Position numbers and translations under genes: made by a program. Shown here in pieces: positions 7,793-15,152 of a stretch of DNA of 26,424 nucleotides. The notes under the pieces were generated by a model. The model was not told the DNA's origin. It saw nothing but the letters and a program-made list of their open reading frames with translations, and did not search any database. Every line of letters starts with the position of its first letter. Position 1 is the first letter of the stretch. The DNA comes from a virus: the IMG/VR virus record IMGVR_UViG_3300031753_000036, positions 1-26,424 of that record; one strand, given 5' to 3'.

Positions 7793-7871
7793 TCCACCGC
7801 CAAAATAAGATCGCGCCAATCAGCGGAGTAAAACCGACTGAAAAGATTATCCAGAGCAAAATCAACGTCAT
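7779..7871 (-). CDS. 30-residue single-pass membrane peptide
   Basis: A short gene, ATG at 7871 and TAA at 7779, with AGGG 8 bases before the ATG. The product begins MTLILLWIIFSVGF, is almost wholly hydrophobic through residue 24, and ends in a charged WRWNDAR tail, so it is a single membrane segment with a short polar C terminus. It overlaps the DUF2800 start by 14 bp, which suggests coupled translation. Tiny membrane peptides occur in phage early operons as host-interference or lysis-linked proteins, but nothing here fixes the role. Evidence for coding is the ribosome site, coupling and the non-random hydrophobic pattern. Confidence 0.6.
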   Translation of the reverse strand: MTLILLWIIFSVGFTPLIGAILFWRWNDAR

Positions 7872-7954
7872 GGTTTTTCCCTTTTCGAAAAATTGCCCCG
7901 ATTTATTACTACACCCTCGGGGCCACAGATAGCTTGGTCATCACCTAGCTGGAT

Positions 7955-8596
7955 TTACGCTATAACCGCATGTAATTGAGTGAGGAACTCTTTGCGCCGC
8001 GACTGGGGGATTTGTTGTAACGAGAATTGCCCGCTATGCCCAGCAGGCCGGAAATCCCCGACTAGCTTCTTAACCGCGGACGGATTTTTAGTTTCGCCGG
8101 CTTTTTTAGAGGCCGCGGAATAAAGCTCGGCATCGGTAATCTCGGAAACCGGTTCATCAGCCGTGAATTCGTCAACCACGGCGGCAGGGTCAGCTTGTGA
8201 AGCCTCGGTTGCCAATTGTTCCCGCGCCTTTGTCATAAGTTCCGCGGTTCTCGCCAAGGCTTCGGCTGGATGCACTGGCTCTTTCGACCCGGCCCCCGCT
8301 GTACGCGGCCCAGGTTGCTTTATGGGTCTAGGTTTAGCAGCTAAAGCGGCCGTAACCGCCGTATGGCCGATACCGGCCTGATCGGCAAGCCGTTCTTTGT
8401 CGCTGGTAGCCCGATTCAGAAGCTTCTTTACCTGTTCGTCTGCCGCGGCAGAAACAATAGCCAGAGCCTCTTGCGGGCTTGCATCTTCTGGCACGTCAAA
8501 ATGGAGTTCTACACGGACTTTGCGGGCCGGGCTATACTCTTCGGCTTTTTTGATGCCATCCTCAACACTAACAACACCACCAGTGATTTTCGTCAT
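7955..8596 (-). CDS. Hypothetical phage protein in replication operon (213 aa)
   Basis: It has a strong ribosome site, AGGAGA, 6 bases before the ATG at 8596. Residues 1-80 include VRVELHFDVPEDASPQEALAI, a possible beta-alpha unit followed by an amphipathic helix. Residues 80-135 are Ala/Pro-rich and probably flexible, and the C terminus (about 150-213) is a compact basic segment ending RRKEFLTQLHAVIA. No catalytic motif is recognised. It lies between the helicase-side small genes and the membrane peptide, with an 83-bp spacer downstream (7872-7954) that contains only the peptide's leader. It could be a replication accessory or regulatory protein. Coding is secure, function unknown. Confidence 0.75.
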   Translation of the reverse strand: MTKITGGVVSVEDGIKKAEEYSPARKVRVELHFDVPEDASPQEALAIVSAAADEQVKKLLNRATSDKERLADQAGIGHTAVTAALAAKPRPIKQPGPRTAGAGSKEPVHPAEALARTAELMTKAREQLATEASQADPAAVVDEFTADEPVSEITDAELYSAASKKAGETKNPSAVKKLVGDFRPAGHSGQFSLQQIPQSRRKEFLTQLHAVIA

Positions 8597-8605
8597 TTGT
8601 CTCTC

Positions 8606-8752
8606 CTAAAATTTTTCAACTGCTTCCTTGATACGCTGGTTGGCGACTTCTTGCGCGTCTGCAAGTCGTTGAAGTTGTTCAACAATTGGTTTGAGACACC
8701 CTTCCAAAAGCCGCGTCAATAGCGCCAAATCTTCTTCATCTTGTGCGACCAA
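8606..8752 (-). CDS. Small helical protein with TTG start (48 aa)
   Basis: A perfect AGGAGA (8759-8764) lies 6 bases before TTG 8752. The frame then runs 48 codons to TAG at 8606-8608, 9 bases before the next gene's ATG. The product starts VAQDEEDLALLTRLL and continues as an acidic amphipathic helix ending in IKEAVEKF, with leucines and valines at heptad-like spacing, so a small coiled-coil protein is plausible. The ribosome site lies inside the previous short frame, as expected for packed phage genes. The non-ATG start makes it easy to miss; confidence rests on the exact ribosome site and spacing. Confidence 0.55.
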   Translation of the reverse strand: MVAQDEEDLALLTRLLEGCLKPIVEQLQRLADAQEVANQRIKEAVEKF

Positions 8753-8856
8753 AAGTCGTCTCCTAATTCAAGCCGGGACCGTGAGGGCGGTGCCTCCAAG
8801 TAACTACCGGCAGAAACTCTTTTCCGAGTGTAAGGTTTCAGGAATGCGATCAACAT
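8716..8856 (-). CDS. Possible small basic protein (46 aa)
   Basis: The frame begins at ATG 8856 (MLIAFLKPYTRKRV) with AGAGG 4 bases upstream, and ends at 8716 with a basic-aromatic tail, KMKKIWRY. The same frame is open back to a TTG at 8940 that overlaps the helicase stop, giving 74 residues; the ribosome site favours the shorter form. No domain is recognised. It fills the gap between helicase and the 48-residue gene and overlaps the latter. Coding is only moderately supported. Confidence 0.4.
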   Translation of the reverse strand: MLIAFLKPYTRKRVSAGSYLEAPPSRSRLELGDDFWSHKMKKIWRY

Positions 8857-8920
8857 TTCCCTCTGCCTCTCTCTTGTCGGCCCGAAGTCGCCGCCAGTCC
8901 CGAACTTTCTCCGTATGCGC

Positions 8921-10534
8921 CTAGAAAATTCGCTTGTCAAGGGCCAAGTGTGTGATATGACCTTTGTTCAGCGCCTTATTCAAAATCTGGGCTGCGATAC
9001 TTCCAGGCGCAACACAAAAATCAATCAAGACTTTGCCCTTTTGCCCGCCCCGGTCGAGACGGTCAACGCATTGCTGATTATTACCAAACACCCAATCGGG
9101 CTCCGCCACGACACCATGCGTACACACTTCCTGTAAGCCGTCCGTGCCAGTCCCAAGCGAGAGCATGTTGCCTATCATCACCTGGCAACGAGGATCGGCG
9201 ATGTATTGCTCGACGTATCGCTGCTTACGACCACTCGGTGTACTGCCATCTATCCGCAAGACCCCAAAGTGATCCAACTCGCGTTGCAGGATATTCAGGA
9301 CTTCGATATGCCATGCAAAAATCACAAGCTTATCTTCGCCGCCATCTAATAACATCTTGCAATAAGCCGCGACTTGGGGAGCCAAAGCAACACCCATCAT
9401 ACGACGTACCGCGGCAATATGGCCTTCAATATAATCGAGGCCCTCAAGATTGTCCGGGTCGATATGTAATAGGCTCTCGGCGCGCAGGGCTTCCTTGACT
9501 GGTCCAGTCTCTTCCATGTCGATAATATCAAATTCGGGCAAGTGAAGTTGCGGCATCACGTCGCGCTTCAAATGACGAACCATAAAGTTCGCACGCAGGC
9601 GGTTCTGCAATTCGCTATGCCGGCCGGAACGTTCGTCTATGTAGATTTTGCCGTCTTCTGTCGTCCCACGCATTGATGGGTTGAACCGTTCTTTGAACCT
9701 GTCTTCTGACATAAAGTCGATTGCGTCAAAGCATAGCCCTCTAGCCAACACATAAGCCTCTCTCGGTCTGTTCGGGAGAGGCGTTCCAGTAAGCGCAAGA
9801 ACTCGTTCGGAACAAGTGGCCAACGGGCTAAACAGCGGGCTATCTCCGCCTCCAAATATCGCCCGAGTTCGCCGTGTGTCAGCGGTCTTAAGGTAATGGG
9901 CTTCGTCGAGGATAAGCAAGTCGTATCGGCCTTTGGCCAGAGCTTTCCCAATTCCTTCTGTGCGCGCGAGATCATAGCTTACGATGGTCCATTCTGCTGT
10001 TGGGTGGACCCCATGCCCACCCTTCAAAATCGCATAAATCCGAGGGTGCTTTAACGTGGTCCATTCCCTAATACGTTTGGCCCATTGCAATCTGATATTT
10101 GCAGGACAAACGACCAGAACACGCTTCGCACGGATTTCATTCGCGAAGCAAATAGCAATAGGTGTTTTTCCCAACCCAGGTTGATCTGCAACGAGAGTGT
10201 TACGACGGGACAGAGCGTATTCAATATCAGCAAGCTGAAAAGGCCAAAGCTCTTTATCCACAGGGCAGGCAACATGAATTTGGGAGGCAGGTGACCAGCT
10301 AGCGGCAATCTGTATACAAATTTCTGATAATTCTTTAGCCGCGATTGGCGTAGCAAAGGTCGAAAATGCCGCTGCGCAATAAGGCTCGCGCGTAAAAAGA
10401 ACGGCTTCCTTCGAAGTTGATGCCGGCAGTGAAAGGTCCAAGCCATGCAATCTTATTAGTTCCCCAATATCGGCTTCCGCGCGCTGAACGCGCAAGATGA
10501 AGGCCGCCGTGCGAGGATTGTAGTCAAGGATCAC
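8921..10534 (-). CDS. SNF2/DEAD-like superfamily 2 helicase
   Basis: This is a 537-residue enzyme. A 90-residue N-terminal region is followed by the helicase core: Walker A DQPGLGKT (117-124), DEAH box (210-213), TGTP (249-252) and the C-terminal motif VI DRLDRGGQ (491-498), with GTGTDGLQ as motif V. This is the standard compact SNF2-like helicase of phage replication modules, an ATP-driven DNA translocase or remodeller. The GTG at 10534 overlaps the preceding stop by 4 bp, so translation is coupled. It heads the main set of replication enzymes on this strand; two small genes lie between it and the promoter. Confidence 0.9.
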   Translation of the reverse strand: MILDYNPRTAAFILRVQRAEADIGELIRLHGLDLSLPASTSKEAVLFTREPYCAAAFSTFATPIAAKELSEICIQIAASWSPASQIHVACPVDKELWPFQLADIEYALSRRNTLVADQPGLGKTPIAICFANEIRAKRVLVVCPANIRLQWAKRIREWTTLKHPRIYAILKGGHGVHPTAEWTIVSYDLARTEGIGKALAKGRYDLLILDEAHYLKTADTRRTRAIFGGGDSPLFSPLATCSERVLALTGTPLPNRPREAYVLARGLCFDAIDFMSEDRFKERFNPSMRGTTEDGKIYIDERSGRHSELQNRLRANFMVRHLKRDVMPQLHLPEFDIIDMEETGPVKEALRAESLLHIDPDNLEGLDYIEGHIAAVRRMMGVALAPQVAAYCKMLLDGGEDKLVIFAWHIEVLNILQRELDHFGVLRIDGSTPSGRKQRYVEQYIADPRCQVMIGNMLSLGTGTDGLQEVCTHGVVAEPDWVFGNNQQCVDRLDRGGQKGKVLIDFCVAPGSIAAQILNKALNKGHITHLALDKRIF

Positions 10535-10764
10535 ACCGGCACCAAAACCGGTTCATCTGGCGGCCGATAGCGCTTGCGTGTGTTACAATCCGGACATTTC
10601 ACCCGTAAGGCATAGGGATATACCAGAATTTGGAAACTACCTTCCGGCAATTCAAAGACATGATCCCCGCTATGCATTTCAAAATCCTTTCGCCGCAACC
10701 AACCAAGCTGATCCGGGCGCGCGGTTATCCACCCCGCGCCGATACACCGTACACAGATTGTCAT
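10531..10764 (-). CDS. Small zinc-ribbon-like protein (77 aa)
   Basis: Two Cys pairs, CVRC near residues 4-7 and CPDC near 57-60, probably bind one zinc ion and bring the ends together. Between them lies HVFELPEGSFQILVYPY, a beta-rich stretch. The gene overlaps both neighbours by 4 bp (ATGA upstream, GTGTGA downstream), so it is translated with the helicase gene. Phage proteins of this size and Cys spacing are usually unnamed; a nucleic-acid-binding or helicase-accessory role is a guess. Confidence 0.65.
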   Translation of the reverse strand: MTICVRCIGAGWITARPDQLGWLRRKDFEMHSGDHVFELPEGSFQILVYPYALRVKCPDCNTRKRYRPPDEPVLVPV

Positions 10765-11060
10765 TCCGGGATGCCTTTCGACAGCACCCGTATTTCTAAG
10801 ATCGCGCTTTTCGGAATTGTCATAGTGCCGCCCACCTCAACAATTCCATGGCACTCAATGTGCTCGATATCGTCGCCCAAGGAAAGCGAACCGGCAAGCC
10901 CAATTCGATCTTTCAGATTAAATAAGAGATAGCCAACGGTGCGGCATTCTAGAGAAACCGTTTTATGGCCCAAGAAATCTTTTGTCTCTTGCCAACGAGT
11001 GTCTTTTGAACAGCTATCGGCCCAAGACACTTCAACGATATCGTGCGGTCGGCGCTTCAT
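10761..11060 (-). CDS. First gene of replication operon, small hypothetical phage protein
   Basis: This is a 99-residue product. The start ATG at 11060 has AGGGG 7 bases upstream; an upstream TTG adds only two residues. The sequence has VEVSWADSCS, then TVGYLLFNLKDRIGLAGSLS, then GTMTIPKSAILEIRVL, which matches in outline a widespread small phage protein found next to replication genes, of unknown function and probably a small beta-barrel. It is the promoter-proximal gene: a start point near 11086 would give a leader of about 26 bases. It ends in an ATGA overlap with the zinc-ribbon gene. Confidence 0.7.
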   Translation of the reverse strand: MKRRPHDIVEVSWADSCSKDTRWQETKDFLGHKTVSLECRTVGYLLFNLKDRIGLAGSLSLGDDIEHIECHGIVEVGGTMTIPKSAILEIRVLSKGIPE

Positions 11061-11089
11061 TGACAAACCCCTTTAAATGAGACTAGAGA
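11060..11089 (+). promoter_or_regulatory. Rightward primase promoter
   Basis: TTGACA (11060-11065) is followed after 18 bases by TAGAGA (11084-11089), predicting a start near 11096 and a 30-base leader for the primase gene. It faces the leftward promoter with overlapping -10 regions. TTGACAA (11060-11066) and TTGTCAA (11116-11122) form an inverted repeat framing the region. Confidence 0.5.
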
Positions 11090-11092
11090 GGT

Positions 11093-11122
11093 ACCTTATT
11101 CGCGGGCCAAGGGACTTGTCAA
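11093..11122 (-). promoter_or_regulatory. Leftward replication-operon promoter
   Basis: A perfect TTGACA -35 (11117-11122) is followed after 18 bases by TAAGGT (11093-11098). This predicts transcription from about 11086 into the replication operon. The same spacing and -10 recur before the terminase genes. Confidence 0.6.
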
Positions 11123-11125
11123 GCC

Positions 11126-13042
11126 GTGATTTCACGCAAACACGCAGAAGCTTTAGCATATGCGGCCGACGGTATTCCAATATTTCCCTGCCGGGTCAAT
11201 GGCAAGGAGCCGGCTTGTCCAAATGGGTTCAAAGACGCAACAACAAACCAGGAAAAAATCAATGAGTGGTGGCAAAAAGAAGACTACAATATCGGGCTCT
11301 GTCCCGCTGATACGGGATGGTGCGTAGTTGACATCGATCCGGGCGGAATGGAACAATGGGCGGATTTTTGCTCTATATACGGATGGAATCGTACTGCATC
11401 TGTTCAGACGCCCAGACTTGGAACCCATTTCTATTATTCCGGTTCACTCCCTCCCACTACATCTAAACTCGGTCAAGCTATTGACACCCGAGGAATAGGA
11501 TCATACGTACTGGTCCCGCCTTCTTCAATCAATGGAAAGGAATATCAGTGGGCGGATGAATGTCCTATCGCCCCACTCCCGCAATGGATCGCGGAGTTCG
11601 TCTCTAAGCCCAAAGATGTTCCAATATCGGGGGCCAAAGGTGAGCCGGTCACTCGACAGCACGTTGAAGATTTGTTGCGGTATTGTGGATCGGCAAACAC
11701 TTCGCGAGATGAATGGCGTGACATTGTTGCGGCCATTCGCGCCTGCAATCTTGGCGATGACAACGAGGCAGATAATCTCGAAATCGCCTTGGCATGGTCC
11801 CGCGGCGACCTCACGCCCGATCCCCCCGGCAACTACACGGACGACAAGGCGGTTGAAGAACTATTCTGGTCAATGCCACCGAAAGAAGACGGGATAGGCT
11901 ATGGTACCCTCTTGCATTTAGCACGGGAGGAAGGCTATGATGGTCCTTCGGCCAGGCCGAATGAGACGGCGCAATCGGTATTCGGCACATATCTTGACCG
12001 GCTGAAAGCGGCCGCTATGCCCTTCGCGCCGTCTTCACCGTATAATCCCTACATCATCCTTACCGGCCAGGAAATCAAACAAATTCCGCCCGCCCAATGG
12101 CTGGTGCCGGATTTAATCCCTGAATTAGGGATCGGCATGTGGTACGGCGACGAAGGTGCTTATAAGACCGGATTACTATTTCAGCTTTTTTTCGACCTAG
12201 CCCACAACATCGAAACCTTTGGACATAAAGCGGCCAGTCCGATTGATGTATTATTCTTGAGCGGCGAAGGGCAAGAGAACATCGCGCACAAACGATTGCC
12301 AGCATTAGAAACCGCCCGCGATAAAATGGCCGGGATCAATTTTCATTTCATGGCCGAGATGCCTCCAATTTATGATCCGGCAGAAGCCGCTAAAGTAGTC
12401 GCGGCAATCCGGGCGAAGGGGATTAGGCCGCGCCTAATCGGCCTTGATACAATGGCTGATGCCATGTCCGGCCTGGACGAGAACAATGTCCAAGACGTGC
12501 GGAAATTCATCGACGTGCTCAAAGCGATCAAAAAGAATTTTGGTTGCGCAACAGTTTCATTGCATCATACAAACAAGGAAAATAAATATCGTGGATCGAC
12601 TGGACTTAAGGCGTTAGATTTTCGCGCACGTGTTACGGCTTGGGACAAAACCAAAGCGGTTGCTCTCAAGATTGAAAAAATGCGGGACGCAGAACGCCGT
12701 GAAGAACCATGGACCTTTCAAGGGCAAACCGTAGGGCAAGGATTAGTCTTTCGCCCGACTACAGTCCAAGAGCACAAGCTTTTGACCCAAACCGAAAATC
12801 TCTATGAAGACAAAAAAATCGGCATGGCTTTATTGCAGCTTGGGATAAATCAAGAAGACAAAGCAGTTCCGACTAGGATTATAGCCGATCAATTATTGCC
12901 AAGAAATGGCACAGAGAACGAAGAAGAGCGCGAAGCGTTATTAGGGCAAGCTTGCAAAACCTTAAATTTGCTTGCCAGAACTACGCTTCGCGCCTATTGC
13001 AAACCGGACGGCCGGGCTTGGTTATGGTTCCTCACCCGGTGA
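11126..13042 (+). CDS. Bifunctional primase-polymerase / RepA-like helicase
   Basis: This is a 638-residue protein with three parts. Residues 1-160 are a Prim-Pol domain with the catalytic VVDIDPGG (Asp69, Asp71), TPRLGTHFYY (His101) and DTRGIGSYVLVPPS. Residues about 175-265 resemble the PriCT-2 linker domain (DEWRDIVAAIRAC, then AWSRGD). Residues about 310-540 are a RecA/RepA-like ATPase with Walker A GDEGAYKT (340-347; Tyr replaces the usual Gly before Lys, as in several phage relatives), Walker B RLIGLDTM (Asp440) and SLHHTNK. It should prime and unwind DNA at the phage origin. The GTG start has AAGGGA upstream, at a rather long 11-base spacing. It is the only plus-strand gene between two minus-strand blocks, and its stop overlaps the convergent alanine-rich gene by 11 bp. 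Confidence 0.9.
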   Translation: MISRKHAEALAYAADGIPIFPCRVNGKEPACPNGFKDATTNQEKINEWWQKEDYNIGLCPADTGWCVVDIDPGGMEQWADFCSIYGWNRTASVQTPRLGTHFYYSGSLPPTTSKLGQAIDTRGIGSYVLVPPSSINGKEYQWADECPIAPLPQWIAEFVSKPKDVPISGAKGEPVTRQHVEDLLRYCGSANTSRDEWRDIVAAIRACNLGDDNEADNLEIALAWSRGDLTPDPPGNYTDDKAVEELFWSMPPKEDGIGYGTLLHLAREEGYDGPSARPNETAQSVFGTYLDRLKAAAMPFAPSSPYNPYIILTGQEIKQIPPAQWLVPDLIPELGIGMWYGDEGAYKTGLLFQLFFDLAHNIETFGHKAASPIDVLFLSGEGQENIAHKRLPALETARDKMAGINFHFMAEMPPIYDPAEAAKVVAAIRAKGIRPRLIGLDTMADAMSGLDENNVQDVRKFIDVLKAIKKNFGCATVSLHHTNKENKYRGSTGLKALDFRARVTAWDKTKAVALKIEKMRDAERREEPWTFQGQTVGQGLVFRPTTVQEHKLLTQTENLYEDKKIGMALLQLGINQEDKAVPTRIIADQLLPRNGTENEEEREALLGQACKTLNLLARTTLRAYCKPDGRAWLWFLTR

Positions 13043-13772
13043 GATAGAGATAGGCCGCACCGGGCGATTTCATCTCGACTAGGATTTGGACAACATCTTC
13101 GGCAAATTTTGACAGCGTATGGGCCGCAAAGGCCGTATAGACCGCCGCATAGACCGCCGCAGAGGCCGCCGCAGAGGCCGCATTACCGGCTGCATTGGCC
13201 GCCCGGACCGCCGCATGGGCCGCCGCATAGGCCGTCTGGGCCGTATGGGCCGCCGCAGAGGCCGTCTGGGCCGTATGGGCCGCCGCATAGGCCGTCTGGG
13301 CCGCCGCAAAGGCGGCCGCCTGGGCCGCCACATAGGCCGCCGCATTGGCCGCCGCATCGGCCGCATTGTCCGCATGGGCCGAATAAGCCGCCGAATAAGC
13401 CGCCGCTCTTGATCTGTCTTGGCCCGACAACCAGTTACCGGCCCAATTCTTATAGGCGGAAACTTTATGGACCAAGAGTGTAACCCGGATTGCGAATTCA
13501 ACTTGGTCTATCTCGACTGAGCCTAATTGCGCGATGGCCAATCGCCGTAATAGCCCGGCCCGTTCGCTGGGCCCGCCCTCGAACCGGTCATTCAACGCAA
13601 TCTTAAGCTCACGTACAGCCTTACCCACACAAGGCGGACTATCACTATGAGGCAGGCCATAGGCCGCGCATACAGCAGCCTCGACACACATTTTACCCGG
13701 TATGGGCTCGCCCATGCCCTTCGACAGGCCAGCATCGACAATTTCCAGGACTTTCTTTGCGATGGTTTCCAT
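13032..13772 (-). CDS. Alanine-rich repeat protein, copy A
   Basis: This is a 246-residue protein. Residues 1-122 form a conserved domain (METIAKKVLEIVDAG, GKMCVEAAVCAAYGLPHSD, RRLAIAQLGS). Residues 123-216 are about two-thirds alanine with single Y, H, Q, T, N or S every three or four residues, predicting one very long helix or alanine coil. The last 30 residues are a conserved tail ending in SPGAAYLYLTG. The N-terminal domain differs from copy B at only about six positions. I recall unnamed phage and bacterial proteins of this architecture; no function can be given. GGGAGA lies 7 bases before the ATG at 13772; an upstream in-frame extension crosses the promoter and is rejected. The gene ends overlapping the primase stop. 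Confidence 0.8.
   Translation of the reverse strand: METIAKKVLEIVDAGLSKGMGEPIPGKMCVEAAVCAAYGLPHSDSPPCVGKAVRELKIALNDRFEGGPSERAGLLRRLAIAQLGSVEIDQVEFAIRVTLLVHKVSAYKNWAGNWLSGQDRSRAAAYSAAYSAHADNAADAAANAAAYVAAQAAAFAAAQTAYAAAHTAQTASAAAHTAQTAYAAAHAAVRAANAAGNAASAAASAAVYAAVYTAFAAHTLSKFAEDVVQILVEMKSPGAAYLYLTG
13125..13406 (-). repeat. Degenerate GCC-rich repeat tract of copy A
   Basis: Irregular tandem units such as GGCCGCCGCAGAG and GGCCGCCGCATAG (12-15 bases) encode the alanine-rich helix. The unit order differs from copies B and D, as expected from slippage or unequal recombination. Both strands stay free of stops here, creating long false frames. Confidence 0.8.
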
Positions 13773-13798
13773 TTTTAGCTCTCCCTTTGTGCGCCCTG

Positions 13799-13828
13799 TA
13801 TATACCGCGACAGGGCGGATTCTGTCCA
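13799..13828 (-). promoter_or_regulatory. Promoter of copy A (repeated cassette)
   Basis: TGGACA (13823-13828), 18 bases, then TATATA (13799-13804). The spacer carries GACAG and CTGTC in inverted orientation, a possible operator. The same block, with the upstream A/T-rich segment (TTTGGTTAAGAATTGGTT on the plus strand), recurs before the chimeric gene and, diverged, before the gene at 17614. Confidence 0.55.
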
Positions 13829-13880
13829 TCCCTATTTGCTTTTTTTGGTTAAGAATTGGTTACGCGGAACAATACGCTGG

Positions 13881-14588
13881 TCATGCGGTGAGATAGAGAT
13901 AGGCCGCACCGGGCGATTTCATCCCGGCTAAGAGTTGGACAACATCTTCGGCAAATTTTGACAGCGTATGGGCCGCAGAGGCCGTATCATAGGCCGCCCG
14001 GACCGCCGCATAGGCCGTCTGGGCCGCCGCATTGGCCGCCTGGGCCGCCGCATAGCCCGCATGGACCGCCGCATTGGCCGCCTGGGCCGCCGCATAGGCC
14101 GCCGCCGAGGCCGCCGCCGAGGCCGCCGCCGAGGCCGCATAGGCCGCCGCATTGGCCGCAGAGGCCTCCGCATCGGCCGCATTGTCCGCATGGGCCGCAT
14201 AAGCCGCAGAGACCGCCGCCGCTCTTGATTTGTCTTGGCCCGATAACCAGTTACCAGCCCAATTTTTATACGCCGAAACTTTATAGACCAAGAGTGTAAC
14301 CCGGATTGCGAATTCAACTTGGTCTATCTCGACTGAGCCTAATTGCGCGATGGCCAATCGCCGTAATAGCTCGGCCCGTTCGCTGGGCCCGCCCTCGAAC
14401 CGGTCATTCAGCATAATCTTAAGCTCACGTACAGCCTTACCCACACAAGGCGGACTATCACTATGAGGTAGGCCATAGGCCGCGCATACAGCAGCCTCGA
14501 CACACATTTTACCCGGTATGGGCTCGCCCATGCCCTTCGACAGGCCAGCATCGACAATTTCCAGGACTTTCTTTACAATGGTTTCCAC
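13881..14588 (-). CDS. Alanine-rich repeat protein, copy B
   Basis: This is a 235-residue paralogue of copy A. Its conserved domain (1-122) is nearly identical (VETIVKKVLEIVDAG, then the same CVEAAVCAAYGLPHSD), the alanine-rich helix (about 123-205) has a different repeat order and is shorter, and the tail is SPGAAYLYLTA. The GTG start at 14588 has AGGAGA 6 bases upstream and follows the stop of the 65-residue gene by 1 base, so it is expressed within that operon rather than from its own promoter. The longer frame to 14630 is an artefact of alternative starts. Its 3' flank (GGTCATGCGGTGAGATAG) is shared with copy D. Confidence 0.8.
   Translation of the reverse strand: METIVKKVLEIVDAGLSKGMGEPIPGKMCVEAAVCAAYGLPHSDSPPCVGKAVRELKIMLNDRFEGGPSERAELLRRLAIAQLGSVEIDQVEFAIRVTLLVYKVSAYKNWAGNWLSGQDKSRAAAVSAAYAAHADNAADAEASAANAAAYAASAAASAAASAAAYAAAQAANAAVHAGYAAAQAANAAAQTAYAAVRAAYDTASAAHTLSKFAEDVVQLLAGMKSPGAAYLYLTA
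13974..14222 (-). repeat. Degenerate GCC-rich repeat tract of copy B
   Basis: It encodes the alanine helix of copy B. The clearest tandem part is three successive GCCGCCGAG units near 14098-14130, coding for repeated Ala-Ala-Ala-Ser. Overall unit order differs from copy A. Confidence 0.8.
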
Positions 14589-14589
14589 T

Positions 14590-14787
14590 TTAGTTCTCCT
14601 GTTTAGCACTAAGTAAATTCCCAATACCACTACGAATACAATAGAGAATTTCTGTTTTGGTTCTCAAAGGTACAAGCCGGATATCGGGTTTATGGCCCCG
14701 GCGAGCCCAAAAAATTTCAAGACACTGCTTTAGCGCTAAGGCCCCGTCATATGACAAAGCGTCTGGCGCGTTTCTAAATTTTGCCAT
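14590..14787 (-). CDS. Small hypothetical phage protein (65 aa)
   Basis: It starts at ATG 14787 (MAKFRNAPDALSYDGALALK) with AAGGGA 5 bases upstream, and stops 1 base before the GTG of copy B. A longer frame to 14874 lies inside the preceding gene and is not supported. The product is a basic helix-rich protein with KTEILYCIRSGIGNLL near the end. No domain is recognised. The tight coupling to copy B suggests co-expression. Confidence 0.6.
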   Translation of the reverse strand: MAKFRNAPDALSYDGALALKQCLEIFWARRGHKPDIRLVPLRTKTEILYCIRSGIGNLLSAKQEN

Positions 14788-15103
14788 GGTTTTCCCTTTC
14801 TTCGATTGTTGCCGTTCCAATTCGAGCATGAAAAATTGCCTCTTGGTCCGGAAACAACTTGAACGCAAGAGCAATCAATTCGCGCCAAGTTTCCGCATCG
14901 CAAGCGATTTGATAAGACGCGGAAATATCGCTGAATCGTTTGCCAGCATCATTGATCCAAATTCCCGTAACGTCCGAAAGCCGGGTATAGCCGCCAATTG
15001 CAAAGAGAACTTGCGCGCGCCATTCGATATGCGTTGCTATTGCAGAGCGAGATTTGTTATCAACGATAGGCAAGTTAATTTGGTACAGATTTTTTATGGA
15101 CAT
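14774..15103 (-). CDS. Hypothetical phage protein (109 aa)
   Basis: The ATG at 15103 has AGGGG 7 bases upstream. The sequence reads MSIKNLYQINLPIVD, then a central IWINDAGKRFSDISASYQ and LFPDQEAIFHARIGTATI, probably a small alpha-beta fold. I recall similar unnamed phage proteins with the LFPDQEA segment. It overlaps the next gene by 14 bp. Its ribosome site lies in a short readable extension of the orphan 32-bp tail repeat just upstream, so the junction where this gene joins that repeat is a recombination boundary. Confidence 0.65.
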   Translation of the reverse strand: MSIKNLYQINLPIVDNKSRSAIATHIEWRAQVLFAIGGYTRLSDVTGIWINDAGKRFSDISASYQIACDAETWRELIALAFKLFPDQEAIFHARIGTATIEERENHGKI

Positions 15104-15120
15104 TTTTTAGCCCCTGGTAA

Positions 15121-15152
15121 GATAGAGATAGGCCGCACCGGGCGATTTCATC
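15121..15152 (-). repeat. Orphan copy of the 32-bp 3' end of the alanine-rich genes
   Basis: These 32 bases are identical to 13043-13074, 13892-13923 and 16676-16707, the 3' coding ends of copies A, B and D. Here no alanine-rich gene precedes them; the transposase-like fragment stops at 15151. Read leftwards it still encodes MKSPGAAYLYLT followed by RG and a stop. It is best read as the remaining right end of a fourth, replaced copy. Confidence 0.85.

Noticed and set aside
13125-13406. Short regular repeats suggesting a CRISPR array
   Set aside because: Units are 12-15 bases, degenerate, in frame with a protein and without unique spacers of constant length.
13109-13483. Long plus-strand frames opposite the alanine-rich genes, coding for Arg/Gly or Pro/His/Arg-rich proteins (also at 13958-14299 and 16742-17081)
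   Set aside because: They are mirror images of the GCC-rich repeat, lack ribosome sites, and all three exist only because repeats without stops read through on both strands.
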